Below are positions 23,859 to 50,938 of a stretch of DNA of 64,000 bases, in pieces. The position numbers were made by a program, and so were the translations under genes. Origin of the DNA: Ditylenchus dipsaci (lineage: Eukaryota; Nematoda; Chromadorea; Rhabditida; Anguinidae). The stretch covers positions 124,001 through 188,000 of the forward strand of contig SADC01000070.1 in NCBI GenBank assembly GCA_004194705.1, given 5' to 3'. Position 1 is the stretch's first letter. Each line of letters opens with the position of its first letter. The notes beneath the pieces were generated by a model, which did not search any database, was not told the DNA's origin, and saw only the letters and a list, made by a program, of their open reading frames with translations.

Positions 23859-24963
23859 GAAATTTTGAATCTACATTTTGGTATACATATCACTATTTTC
23901 GTTTACGAAAATTGTTGTTTTTGTAAATTTTTATTTCCAGTAAATTTTGTTTCATCGAAAATGTCTCATGCCAAAAAACGTGTCAGTGTATTCGGCTATG
24001 TGTTCAAATTCATTTTAATTTTGTCTTTTTAGGTGTGTATTGTACACTTTTTTCCTTGTTTTTGGCCAGAAATATTTCGATTTAGCCTATGCTAACAAGG
24101 GAACGTTTATATTTCAAAATCGAGCCCTCAGCAAAATTAGATCTTTATGTTAAATAAGGGTTTTCAAAGCTTTACCATTTGGCTAACAACATTGTAAGAC
24201 AGTTTTTCCATATCGCTTTTTTACGTTCCCTTGTAAGGTAAAAAAGCAGGTTTCCTTATTTAACGATGGATTTTTGCCTTGGTACCCCACATTGTTTTCC
24301 GGCTTGTGCTTATACGTGGGATAGGCGGAAAAACTGACTTGAACACACAAAAAAGTATGTTTTATCCTGTCTTAGCATTAGTTAGCCTGCCGTCTGCCTA
24401 AGAACATTCCATGAACATCAAAGGGTGGACCAAGGCGGAAAAATCCACATTTTTCAATAGGGCAACATGCTTGGCAATGCAAGATTGGTCCGAAATTTTC
24501 AGTTAGATTTCTATTTGACTTCACAGCTAGTAAGTGATAGTGATTTCTACTTCTTTATTTTTCTCCAACTTGCCATTATTTTAATTAGTGGACTTTCAAG
24601 GCAACCACTCAAACTTTACGATCGAGTTCGGTCTCTTTCTAAAAGAGACATCCCTGTACTTCACACGAGCATTTCACTAGACAGAAATTCATATGATGGG
24701 TCAGTCTGGTTCCAAAAGTAAGGTTGTTTTTCCAAATGACAATTGTTTTTCGATAAAGACACAAGTCTCTAGACATAGTGTGCATCTATTTTCCAAAACA
24801 ATGCGCACTATCGAGGGTCTTAATGGCAAAATTATTGTCATTTGCTGTGGAATCTGTGCGATTTTGAAAACTAGACTGACTAATCACATTTGGCAGAGCA
24901 TTTCAAAAATCGAGTTAAAAAGATTGTCGGACACTAGGCGGGGTCGAACTTGAGGTATGCGCA
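23859..24963. other. intergenic DNA downstream of the receptor gene
   Basis: No gene recognised. An inverted pair AACAAGGGAACG (about 24093) and CGTTCCCTTGT (about 24225) brackets a small repeat. The sequence at 24890-24955 contains a worn piece of the pogo-like MITE family. Confidence 0.45.
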
Positions 24964-24971
24964 CCATATTG

Positions 24972-25198
24972 GGCCTATCCAACAAAGGGGGGGGGTTTGT
25001 CTTGGTCCCCCCTGTTGAATTTTTTTCGTTATTTTTAGACTTAGGCTCATGATGTTAGGCCAGACTCAAAGATAAGTCTAAAATATGTTTGAGTCCGTCT
25101 TAACATACGCTGGCCTACTCTTGCCGAATCCTAAAGCCTAAAATGGAACAAAAAGCAACAGGGACCAAGGCGAAAAAACCCCTTTGTTGGATAAGGCC
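24972..25198. mobile_element. MITE with 8-bp TSD ccatattg, 'GGCCTATCCAACAAAGG' family
   Basis: A 227-bp palindromic element starts GGCCTATCCAACAAAGGGG and ends CCCCTTTGTTGGATAAGGCC. Exact 'ccatattg' flanks at 24964-24971 and 25199-25206. The arms contain the dispersed 'gccttggtccc' and 'taaagcctaaaa' motifs. Confidence 0.9.
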
Positions 25199-25206
25199 CC
25201 ATATTG

Positions 25207-26412
25207 ATAGACGATTAGTTCAAAGCTACAGAAAAACAGAACGATTCCAAAATAATTTGCCTTAATTTGCAGTGAAATACACGGATATACCCGTTCAGAG
25301 TCTCTTTGTGTCTATAAGGGAGGTGTTTTTTATAGAATTACCAAAGTTGATCTTACAGTTTGGACGGTTGTAGTGTGTCTGTGATACTCTTCCATAAATC
25401 AGTTATCTATTTATTTGTTTTATTTACGTCTGTATGTGTGTGATTCCAATACAAAAATATTGCTGATATTGATCTACTACTACCCCAGTTTATGTCTTTT
25501 GACCTGTTCAGGCTAAACTTTTCTTTTTCTTTTCAAATTAAAAAAGTGGGACGAGAAATACAGCAGATTTCAAACATTTTCTTCATAGCATCCCAAAAAA
25601 TGATTTTTCGTAATGCTTTGCAAAAAATGCCAAGTCATGGTCTGACCCAAGAATTTATTCCAACCACAGGACCTAAGGCGAAAAAGCGAAACAATGCCTG
25701 AATTTTTTTATTTCGTTTACAGGTCAAAAATTTTGGGGATTGAGAGGGGATCATTTAAAAAAACCGATTTTTTAGGTTATGTCAGGAGCAAAAGTTTTGA
25801 CCGTCTGAAATCAATGTGATTTGTCAGCCTACTTTCTTGTAAAAAAAGTTATTTGCATATTTGTATAGCAAGTAAAAATAAGTATTTGGACGTTTTTTAT
25901 TGCAGGGTGTTGTGATTCATTGACATGATTCGACAAATAAAGTCATATTTATATTATCAAAAAAATTTGTTGGCACACTATTTTATCACAAACGATTGCA
26001 CATAGATTAGATTGTCGGATCAACATATTCGTATTTATAATAAATTAGTGACCACGCAAACAATTTTTCAGCTTAATTTTCATTATTTTTTAATAGTTAC
26101 ATCACTTTAAGTTAGAACTTTTATAATCTCCTTCCTATGGACGTAAATTTTACTTGTATAGCAAATGGCTCACTAAAAGTGACAAATTGTACCTTTGTAT
26201 TTACTAAGTTTTACTTCGAAGCCACATTTTGTTAACAACCGGCATTGCAATGTAAAAAAAATGTGCAGAATCAAAAGTTGGATTAGCAACTTCAAAATCA
26301 CTAAAATTTTTCCAAAAATAACTTGAAATTTTCAAGGTTAATAGTCAAAATGTTGCTCTTATCATGAAAAAAGTTAAAAATAATGCAAGAGCTGTTTTTT
26401 CGGGGTTTTAGA
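25207..26412. other. AT-rich intergenic DNA
   Basis: No gene or clear element was recognised. A 69-codon plus-strand frame at 25492-25701 has no recognisable domain. Confidence 0.45.
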
Positions 26413-26414
26413 TA

Positions 26415-26841
26415 CAGTCGACTCTCGATTTAAGGACACCCCCAAAAGTTCGTTCCCCAGCTGGGTCCGACACTTTTTCTAGTTCGATTTTCGAAGCTTT
26501 TTTAAAATTCTGTTTGACAGTCTGGTCGCAAATATCGCAAGGATGTCGATTTTGCCAATGGTTTTTTCAAAATCCAACAACTTTTTCTTCTAAAAAAGCA
26601 AACCCTCGATTTAAGGAAAGGGATTTTAGAAAAAGCCTGTCCTTAAATCGAGGGTTTGCTTTTTTAGAAGAAAAAGTTTTTGGATTTTGAAAAACGATCG
26701 GCAAAATCGACATCCTTGCAATATTTGCGACCAGACTGTGAAAACAGAATTTTAAAAAAGCTTCGAAAATCGAGCTAAAAAAAGTGTCGGACCCAGCTGG
26801 GGAACAAACTTTTTGGGTGTCCTTAAATCGAGAGTCGACTG
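26415..26841. mobile_element. pogo/Tigger-like palindromic MITE, TA target duplication
   Basis: A 427-bp near-perfect palindrome from CAGTCGACTCTCGATTTAAG to CTTAAATCGAGAGTCGACTG, with TA on both sides. The open frame at 26567-26929 lies across its arm and is not a gene. Confidence 0.9.
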
Positions 26842-26843
26842 TA

Positions 26844-28215
26844 TATAATTTGGCCAAAATAGGCAAAAAAGCCGAAAATTGCCATTTTTCGGACAATTTT
26901 TTTTGGACCATCAGGAAATTTTTTTCCATGTTGCAGAAAAAAAGGTATCATTTTTTTCTACGGTGAAAGTCGCTTCTATTTCCGAATCTGGCTTTATATC
27001 ATAGTAGCGTCGAAAATGCAAAATTTTAGAGCAGTTTTGACTACTGAAGCACATTCAGCCGTCAGTATTTGTCTTGCACGGAGTTTTCTGCAAAGAAAAA
27101 TATATTTAAAACATCTGCACCATTTCTTTCAACATTTATTTCCATCCATTTTTGAATGATACGCAAAAAAACTGTGTAATCATGCAGCCTGCTTGAGGCT
27201 AGCATTGATTGCAAGATAAATAATGCACATTTAATCAAGTTTTTGTTATTATATTCAAATAATTTTGTACCATAACAGATTCGGCTTCCCTTATTTTGCT
27301 TTAGATATCCTATGGCCATTTTTTCAAACAAAAAGTCACAATGTTGGTCCAAATTTTACAATCGAATTTGGCAAATAAAACCTTAAAAATAAATTCAATA
27401 AGTTCTGAATAAGAAGATGGTCTCTATGTAGAGCATAGTAACCGCGTTTATCGAAATATGGACGGCTTCCCGTCTCCGTCCTAGACTTTTTTGACAGTCC
27501 ATCCGAATTTTTTTATGGCCGTCCGTCCGTCGGCCGCCCAAAAGACGGCCAGCCGTCCGACCGTCCGGTTTTTCAGCGCCTTCCGCACAGAGAGGTGGAC
27601 GGGCCCGGCCGGACGGGCGGTCGCTATGACGTAGACAGCAAAAAAATTATGAATTTCTTGTGTTGGCTCTAATACCGAAAACCCTAGTTTTAAGATACGT
27701 AGGCTCTGTTTGTCAAGTCTTTGAAAAACGGAAGAATTTTCGGTTGACTTTCCTTGAGCCTCGAATTTATCCGTTTAATCCTAGAGTTCGTTATTTACCT
27801 CTATTTTGTGATCTTTTTCCAGTTGTTTTTAGACGGTTCAACCAAAAAAGCTGCAAGCATTACGTTTTTACCAGTCGCTTCGAAAAATTTCAACAGTTTT
27901 GCAAAAAAAGAGCCACTGCTCCTCACATGAGGACACCCTATTTAAAAAAAGTTACCTTATAAAGAAGGCAAAGGTCTTCTCGCCAAATTTGCTGCCATTC
28001 TCAGAAATGATTTTTTGGATCAGACCAACCAATAACAGCTGTCCAAAAAGCACGAAAATTGGGGTAAAAAAGTGTGACATTCGGAAACTAACTGGAGAGG
28101 TATAAATTAAGTCTTGACTCTACTGAATATTAAAACAATATACCTTTGTATGAATTTTTTTCCTTCAATGACTGAAATTCCACGAATTTAGTGACTATCT
28201 CAAGCTTGTCTCCAA
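26844..28215. other. region upstream of the helicase gene
   Basis: No confident gene. A 96-codon minus-strand frame at 27062-27352 contains YLKQNKGSRICYG, faintly like the start of a FLYWCH finger, but the Trp and metal ligands do not follow. A GC-rich CCGTCCG segment lies at 27470-27625. 'ttccttcaatg...tttag' at about 28163-28191 could be a trans-splice or 5'UTR acceptor ahead of the helicase ATG. Confidence 0.35.
27470..27625. repeat. GC-rich CCGTCCG cluster
   Basis: Repeated CCGTCCG/CGGACGG in both orientations, in a region otherwise about two thirds A+T. It resembles the GC-rich subterminal clusters of the hAT-like MITE at 12901-13621, but no ends were found. Confidence 0.5.
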
Positions 28216-40116
<11,901 letters not shown>

Positions 40117-41089
40117 GCACGGCACCAAGTTGCACTATCGTTTTGCTTTGAGAAAGCTTTATTGTTCACATTATTTTCGCATTTTAACATCATTCACTAC
40201 TATTTACTATAGAAAAATATAATAAAAAAATTTAGTTGACTACCTCCAAAAACAGACGCAAAAATCAATATATAAGACAGGACAACATCTCGATAATAAA
40301 AAAGACCGTTCAGTAAAAAAGGACGTTTTGACAGTTTTTTGAAGAAAAGGGTCATTCTATCCAGCGCTTGTTGCTATTATGAAATTCTTAAAAAGCTCAC
40401 CCCCAGACTCCCGCGGGTCACTGGTCAAGTAGCCCGAAAGCCACGGGTCACACACATTTTTTTAAATCTTTTTTTATTCTAGCAACACATTTAAAGGTAA
40501 AAAAAACCTGTTTGTAGACGAAAGGTAAAAAGTAAGGTAAAATAAAAACTTCATGTAGACGAAAATAATTTTTCGGTTTACACGCAGTCCTCACCACTGG
40601 CCCAAATTCACACATTTGAACCGCGGGTCATTGACCTGCGGGAGACCTTATGTACTTTAGGGGGCTACCGACTTTTTTCACTATTATTTTTCAAAATTTT
40701 TGTGTTGAATTCAATGACTGATATTAATTTTGATAACATATATAAATACTTGGTAAGTAATTATGGAAATTATGTTGATCAAGGTTATTATGGTCAGTTT
40801 GATCACCATAGTCAACTTGATAACTAGATGAAATTTTATAAAATTATATTGAAAAAATTGGTTACAAGATAAATTTGGTTTTCGGCAATCGTATTTTCAA
40901 CTAGCATTGGCATTGCACCAGTCGGACTTTGGGTTCTGGCCAATTTAATGTTTCAGCCAATTGAGTTTTAAATAATCCTAATATATAATCCTAAATATAT
41001 AATCCTAAATAATCCTTAAGTTCAGCCAGTTCAGGACTTAGGCCAATATAATACTTGAGTTAATCGTGTTTTGGCCGATCCTATATAAC
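40117..41089. other. helicase 3' flank and intergenic DNA
   Basis: AATAAA at 40221-40226, 105 nt past the stop codon, is the likely polyadenylation signal. The remainder shows no gene. A GGTTATTATGGTCAGTTTGATC-like imperfect palindrome lies near 40780. Confidence 0.5.
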
Positions 41090-41097
41090 ATATCTAT

Positions 41098-41369
41098 CAG
41101 GGTTGCACCGGAAGACGAAAAATATCGGAACGGAAATCGGAATCGGAACTCCGAAAATTTCGGAATCGGAAATCGGAATTCGGAACCCAAAAAACATCGG
41201 GAATCGGAAATCGGAACAAAAATGCATTTTTTAATTCGAATCAGGAGAGCCTATGTTGTTCCGAAAATTCCGAAATTTGATTCATTTTTCGGAAATCGGA
41301 AATCGGGAATCGGAAGCCAAAAAACATCGGAAATCGGAATCAGAAATCGGAACTTCCGGTGCACCCCTG
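41098..41369. mobile_element. hAT-like MITE filled with GGAAATCGGAA repeats, 8-bp TSD atatctat
   Basis: A 272-bp element with termini CAGGGTTGCACCGGAAG and CTTCCGGTGCACCCCTG, flanked by exact 'atatctat' (41090-41097 and 41370-41377). The interior is mostly a degenerate GGAAATCGGAATC tandem array in one orientation. Confidence 0.9.
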
Positions 41370-41429
41370 ATATCTATGTTACAATACCTTTACAATATCG
41401 CATTGGTAAAAACCCGATTGGTCCATGTA

Positions 41430-41856
41430 CAGTCGACTCTCTATATAAGACACCCTCTCAAGTTCGTTCCCACCTTGAGTCCGGCACTTTTTTTAACCTA
41501 ATTTCTAAAATGTTTTGCCAACTATGATTCGTCAGTCTAGTCGGAAATATTGCAAGGATTCAGATTTTGCCGATCGTTTCTGAAAAAGCTGAAACTTTTG
41601 CCAGTAATACCCGCGGCTCTCGATATAAGATACCCTAATTCTTGAAAAGAGGTATCTTATATCGAGAGCCGCGGGTCTTACTGGCAAAAGTTTCAGCTTT
41701 TTCAGAAACGATCGGCAAAATCTGAATCCTTGCGATATTTCCGATTAGACTGACGAATCATACTTGGCAAAACATTTTAGAAATGAGGTTAAAAAAAGTG
41801 TCGGACTCAAGGTGGGAACGAACTTGAGGGGGGTGTCTTATATCGAGAGTCGACTG
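41430..41856. mobile_element. pogo/Tigger-like palindromic MITE, TA target duplication
   Basis: A 427-bp palindrome, CAGTCGACTCTCTATATAAG to CTTATATCGAGAGTCGACTG, with TA on both sides. It shares the internal 'ttgccgatcgtttctgaaaa' core with the copies at 26415 and 35253. Confidence 0.92.
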
Positions 41857-41858
41857 TA

Positions 41859-42925
41859 TAAAGTTGGTCAAAACTCGATTGGCTCAAGTATTCAATTCGC
41901 CAAAACTCGATTGGCTAAATCATAGGGTTGGCCATAGTTCAGCAATTGATCAACCACTTATTTCCAGCCTAACCTTTTCTGGGCAGTTTTGTACTTAAAC
42001 GGTAAGTAAACGTATGAACTACAACATGAAAATGACATTCGAGGTTTTTAAATACAAAATTTTGGGAAAATGAGCTAAAATCTCGATTTTTTTTAACATT
42101 TGGGGTCCCAAAATAAAGCACAGATATTAAAATAAAAATTATCTGGCAGCCTAAAAACACAGTATTGACTGAAGGCCTTTTTTGTCTTCGAAGGAGTTTG
42201 CCAAAGGTGCAAAGTGACGAATGTGGATTATGAGTTTGCATGTAAAATGCAAATTAATATTTTGTATAGACATCGGAAAATTTATTAATTTATGTTTTTA
42301 TGTTTTTCTTGTTATTGTCTAATATAATTTTTGATATAATATTATTTTCTACTGTTTCAGGGCATAGCGCACATAGTAAGCTTAAATCTCAAATCCACGT
42401 CCTGCCAAAAAGATCGTTACCACCTAGGATGCGACACTTTTTTATCTCAGTTTTTGAAAAAGCACGGTAGTTCAGCAATACACACCCTCAACGCTCCCAT
42501 TAACGTCCACCAATTTTAGATATGGACCGACGTTAATTGGAGCCTTACGGGGATCTCTGGCAAAATCGGGACCCTTGCGATATGTCATTGAGTACATTGA
42601 CAAATTAAAATTAAAGGAAAATTTTACAAATGTCGGTTAACAAATGTCGGACCTAGGCGGGAACTAACTTTTGGAAACAGACAACGACTGTTTTCGAATT
42701 CTTAAATTAGACTAAAACAATTTATTGTAATTTAAAACAAAAAGTCAACAGAATGTGATCATTTTATCTTGACCAGCCTTAACACCAGCATAAACTACTG
42801 CAAGAACAGAAACAATAACAACAGTTGCAACAAGAAAAAAAAATCCACCCAAAGAAACTGGAGTGGAAAGGTATAAAGTAATCGCAAAAAAGCAACAGGA
42901 CTTGCACTGAATACGTTTACCACTC
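41859..42925. other. PRMT1 3' flank and repeat remnants
   Basis: TTTATT at 42721-42726 (AATAAA on the minus strand) is the likely PRMT1 polyadenylation signal. A worn pogo-like piece lies at about 42400-42680. No gene was seen. Confidence 0.45.
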
Positions 42926-46294
<3,369 letters not shown>

Positions 46295-46958
46295 GAAGAT
46301 TTGTTATCAGAAATCTTCTTTTTCGCTTTTTTCAGGCAAACTCTAGCTTGTTTTACCGACAAAATTTAACTAAATTTCAATAATAAAATTTTTGAAGTAT
46401 TTAGCATTATTTATAATAAAAATACAAGTTTAAACAAAGGCACGAATCAAAAACAAGATGAAAAAAACAAAAGTGAAGTCCTCAAAAATCGAAAAAATCG
46501 TGAGATAGTGAGCAAATTTAAACAAAGTGATTTCAGACAGGTCGTGCTAGGACAAAAATGTCCTTCGAATGTCAATTACTGTCTCTCTTTAGCTGCAAAC
46601 AAATTTGCGAAAAGTTTTCGACAAAAAAGTGAATTTGCTGCAAAAAGTATATTTGTGATATTTAATTATCTGCTACACTTTCTGTTACACTTTTAATTGA
46701 AAAAATTAGAAATTAAAAAATCAGTAAAGAACTCATTTGGCGGTAGACATATTCTCTTGTTTACTCCACTTCCAGCGCTTTACCTGGAATTATAATCAAA
46801 TGAAGTCTGCCGCCATAGCTTTTGGGAGAGGACAGTCCAGTTATATGGAATCTTTCAACACCCTCCCTTCACACCCTCCAGGTCCAGCACTAAAAAGCTT
46901 AGCTGTATGGCGCATCACCAGTTGTTCTGTGGACAAGTTGTTCAGTCATTCCACCAAC

Positions 46959-47917
46959 CGTTGTGGGCCATTTCCGAGTCAGGCATTTCTGAGTCGGACA
47001 TTTCCGAGTCTCGCACAAAAACATTTAATTGGTGCTTTTCTTGCAGCTTAGTTCACTGGTTCACTTTTTTCTTTTTTTATATACAATTTTGGTATCAAAA
47101 GAATCCTTATCCTGTTAGCTATACAACAACGCCATCAGTTCATGGTTACACAATTATCCTGGCTGAGTTTCAGGTCAAAACACTACCTGAAACCTGCTTT
47201 TCGTCCGAAAATTCATCATTTTGGGCTTACCTTTATTGGTTTCATTGAAATTTTCTGTCTTTTATCTAAACCTCACACGTTTATATACTACCTGGTGTAA
47301 CAAAAGTTCCCGGACAACTTTTGAGCTCACTTTTTAAATTAAAAATTTAACGATGAGAAAATTCCAAAAATAGGTTTTGTAGCCCTGAACCTCCTCTTTC
47401 AAATGGCATATTGCTTTTAGCTTGACTATTTTGGATAAGTCACCATTTGGCTCCAAACACTTGTCTGGTCATTTTGAGAAGGTTACCAATAATTTTATTA
47501 ATTTAACTGGTCAAATTTTTCATTGAATTTCGAGCATCACTACAAAATTGTATCATCTTATTGTAGCGCAGCTCAAGAGCTACAAAACACATATTAGAGA
47601 ATGATTTTGAAAATCTGAGTGTTGAGATATGGCCTTTTGGAAAAAATCAATTTCTTGAAAAAATGACCAAAATCCGCAAAATTGGCAAAAACTTTCATTT
47701 TGGTCATTTTTTCAAGAAATTGATTTTTTTCCGAAAGGCCATATCTCAACACTCAGATTTTCAGAAAAAAATTCGGTTAATTCCAAACATAGACTAGGAA
47801 ACGGCCGACTTGGAAATGTCCGACTCGGAAATGTGTGACTCGGAAATGGCCGACTCGGAAATAGACGACTCGGAAACGGCCGACTCGGAAACGGCGACTC
47901 GGAAATGTCCCACAACC
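46959..47917. mobile_element. foldback element D: array TIRs, 8-bp TSD ccaccaac
   Basis: A 959-bp element starts CGTTGTGGGCCATTTCCGAG and ends GACATTTCC-array sequence with CCCACAACC. Exact 'ccaccaac' flanks at 46951-46958 and 47918-47925. The arms are arrays of CATTTCCGAGTCGGC-like 15-bp units, three left and about seven right. The interior holds a mariner-like end (CTGGTGTAACAAAAGTTCCC near 47290) and a palindrome at 47611-47767. Confidence 0.92.
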
Positions 47918-47925
47918 CCACCAAC

Positions 47926-48700
47926 AAGTAGAATGTCTGGCCCTTCTCTGTACTACTTTCTTGAAAATACATTTGAGATGAAGTTAACTGTAGATGTGAG
48001 GCTTGATTGGACCCATCGATGCAGTCGCCTATAGCTAATGCCCAACGACTTATCACAGTTTTGAGCAGTAGTTGCGGGTTTTCACTAAACTGAGCTAACA
48101 TGGTCTGAATTTGAGATTGGTAGAAGGGATTGCTGCTACTGGATGATCTTCATAGAAAAAGTCGAAAAAACCGAAGAAACCTGAAAAAAACCTACCAATC
48201 TAACCTTAATCAAAACTATTGCAATTTTCAGAATTAACTGGTAATATTGGATTCCTTGCGTTAAAAAAACTGACGAGAAAAACAAATCAATTTTTTTATA
48301 GCTCCGAAATTTAGCTAGAAAGTGTTGGACCCAGCGCTTGAGCGAACTCGTAGGCGTGCCGGGTTATCAGGGCTCGACATGTATTATAATTGCCAAACCA
48401 TTTGAACTAGCCTACCTACATTGATCATAAATCCATGGATCAGCTTGTTCATACCAAGAGATATCAGGTACATTGCTCTCATAACTCGCATATCTTTATG
48501 TTGATTCGCCCACATCTAATGGAGCAGAATGACTGATATTCTCAGCCGAAGCAACAGCCTGGTCTAACAATGTTTTTAACTCACTCACAGCCTGCTTCAA
48601 CTCGTCACACAGCTGGTCCATGGTCTCTTCCGTAGCTGTTTTTTGCTGTTGTTGACTGATTTGGACATAGGCCTGCGATTCTGATTGTTGCTTGTCCTCT
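47926..48700 (-). CDS. unidentified gene fragment, possibly disrupted by element D
   Basis: Two stretches look like exons. One at about 48420-48690 encodes QISQQQQKTATEETMDQLCD and KQAVSELKTLLDQAVASAEN, ending YEQADPWIYDQC before a GTAGGT donor; an in-frame TAA lies after DVGEST. The second, ending at 48147 behind an AG acceptor, encodes SSSSNPFYQSQIQTMLAQFS and RWALAIGDCIDGSNQ. The family is not recognised; the first part looks helical and Gln-rich. Element D sits immediately downstream. Joining across its duplication keeps one frame open until a TGA shortly after, so whether the gene continued to about 46770 is unclear. Pseudogene or live gene cannot be told from sequence alone. Confidence 0.35.
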
Positions 48701-49120
48701 GGCTATTCTGTCAATTGTTTAAGCGCCAATTTGCACAAAAATTAGGCTTAGGCTGCTCACACCCCGCCTTTCTTTTCGGGAAATGGCAGAGATACTTTAT
48801 TAACACAGTGCAGCTATACTGTGCACACTAGACTCTGCCTTTTGTGCAAAATTTTACGCTGAACACAATAGTGAATTTTTCGGAAAAAGAAAGGAAAAGG
48901 GATAATTCGACGCTAGTGTCATATACCTCTCCCAAAAAAAGGCTAGTGTCATATATCCTCCGCAATATTTTTTCGCAAGTGTTTGCAACCAAATTTAAAA
49001 AAAAAGTCGTGCAAATTTATTTATTTATTTAATACGCCAAAGACGTGTCCATACAAACAATATTTTCAAGCAATACATGTTTAACTTTCATTTTTTGCAG
49101 CAATACAATAGATAGACAGA
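48701..49120. other. short intergenic stretch
   Basis: AT-rich with no gene recognised. It borders the 3' end of the LINE. Confidence 0.4.
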
Positions 49121-49484
49121 TTACAATTTAAGGTGCTTAGAAAGGTCAAGTTTGTTGAGGGCTAATTTAAATGTGGTAAGCTTAGGTATTTGAAAGATTT
49201 CAGTGGGTAAATCATTGTGAATTCTCGACATTCTAACAAAAAACAAATGATATCGAATGTTCTTGGTAGTAGCAGGGACTTTTAATTTACCAGTATTTCT
49301 GAGGCAGGATATTGAGCTCATTTTTTCAAATTTGTTTACAGTTTTTGCGGTCCCCTTTAGTATTTTATAGAGTAGTATAAGATCAGCCTCTAGTTTGCGC
49401 AATTCTAGTGTGTCGAGTTTAGTATTTTTATACGATCGTGGTAGGGTGGGATGTTTTCGTAGTTGTAATTAAAACGGCGTGAAT

Positions 49485-50155
49485 ATGGAATCCCCCACGG
49501 GGAGTGATCAGATCGAGGAGATAACATCATATTCGTGTTTCTCGACCCCGATTTCATGAGAAAGCTGGCTGTTTTTTAATTCTGAGAAAAAAAATTCGAT
49601 CCACAGGGGGGTATCCTGGTTTTTTAGTCAAAATTTGAAAATTTTGAATTGCCGCTTTTGAATTTTAAAGGGATTAAGGGCTGTATAGGGAGGGGAAGGG
49701 AATAAAAAGGGGCCAATAATCACACAGGGCCCACTAACAAGAAGATGTTGAACATAGTTTTGAAGAGTTAGAGATGCGCGCACTCACTTACCTTAGACGT
49801 GATTCCGAGAAGTACTCTTGATCATAAAATGCATATAGAGGCTCTTTTTGCCACGGCTCAGTTGAAAAACATGGTGAGGCAGTCGAAGAATAAAGGTGTT
49901 TAAATTTCTAACATTCTGCCATAAAAGTGGCCCTCTTTTATTCGCTTCCCCTCGAAATACAGTCCTGATTTCATTTAAAATTCAAAAGGCGCCAATTTAA
50001 ATTTTCAAATTTTGACTAAAAAACCATGATACCCCTGTGGTTCGAATTTTTTTTTCTCAGAATCAAAAAAACAGCCGGCTTTTACATGAAATCGGGTCGA
50101 GAAACACGAATATGAGGTTATCTTCTCGATCTGATCACTCCCGTGGGGGATTCTA
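49485..50155. repeat. palindromic element inserted in the LINE
   Basis: Ends GGAATCCCCCACGGG and CCCGTGGGGGATTC. The inner sequence includes 'ctgtatagggaggggaaggga' and 'gagatgcgcgcactcactta' and is nearly identical to the core of 53494-54184. Confidence 0.85.
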
Positions 50156-50938
50156 TACTGCAACCATTAAAACACCTCACAAAGACTACTTTGCTAAAAT
50201 GATATTGAACCTTTTTAAAGCTTTAATGTCTTAATTAAGATATGGGTTAGAAACCGAGGATGAAAAGTCAAGAATAGATCTCACATATACTTTATACATT
50301 TTGACTAAAAATTTATAATCTTTTGATCTCACTGCTTTAAAAAGAAGAAATGTTCTAGTCATCGCTTTTTTTGAATATAAGTAACATAGCTATTCCATTT
50401 CAACTTAGAATTAAATATGATTCCAAGATCACGAACGGTTTCATCAACAGGTTTTATTAGATGATGACCAATGTGATACTTAGCATTATTATTTTTGCTT
50501 CCGAGATATAAAATTGAGCATTTGCAAAATTGAATGCTAAGACCATTTTGGTCACACCAGTTAACAAGACGATCGATAAATTCTTGGAGTAATTTTATGG
50601 AATCTAAGTCATTTTCATGTTCAATGTAGACTTTTAAATCATCGGCAAAAAATTTAAGGCAGATTTTAGAATTTTCGGTTACGTTATTTAGGTCACTTAT
50701 AAAAAAATTGACCCTAGTAGAGAATACAACCCCCCCCACCCCAACGATTTTCATTTTTTTACTTTAGTAAAAAGTACCCAAATTTATGTCCCAGACCCCG
50801 GAAAATGTGCGCAAACTCTTCATTAGTCACAACTTCCGTACGCTGGCCTACCCCGAGCCTAAGGGCTAAGCCTAAACTTGTTGTTTGCAAGGGTAGTTAC
50901 ATCAATTTTAAAAGGTCGGATGCTTGGGCAGAGGTGGG

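Noticed and set aside
26567..26929. 120-codon minus-strand protein
   Set aside because: It lies across the arm of a pogo-like palindromic MITE and its flank; similar frames appear in other MITE copies (e.g. 33124-33627).
27062..27352. 96-codon frame with FLYWCH-like start
   Set aside because: YLKQNKGSRICYG is suggestive, but the expected Trp-Cys...Cys and His ligands do not follow in any frame I could trace.
47810..48101. Ser/Pro/Phe-repeat protein (minus strand)
   Set aside because: The repeat part is the CATTTCCGAGTCGGC array of element D read through from neighbouring sequence.
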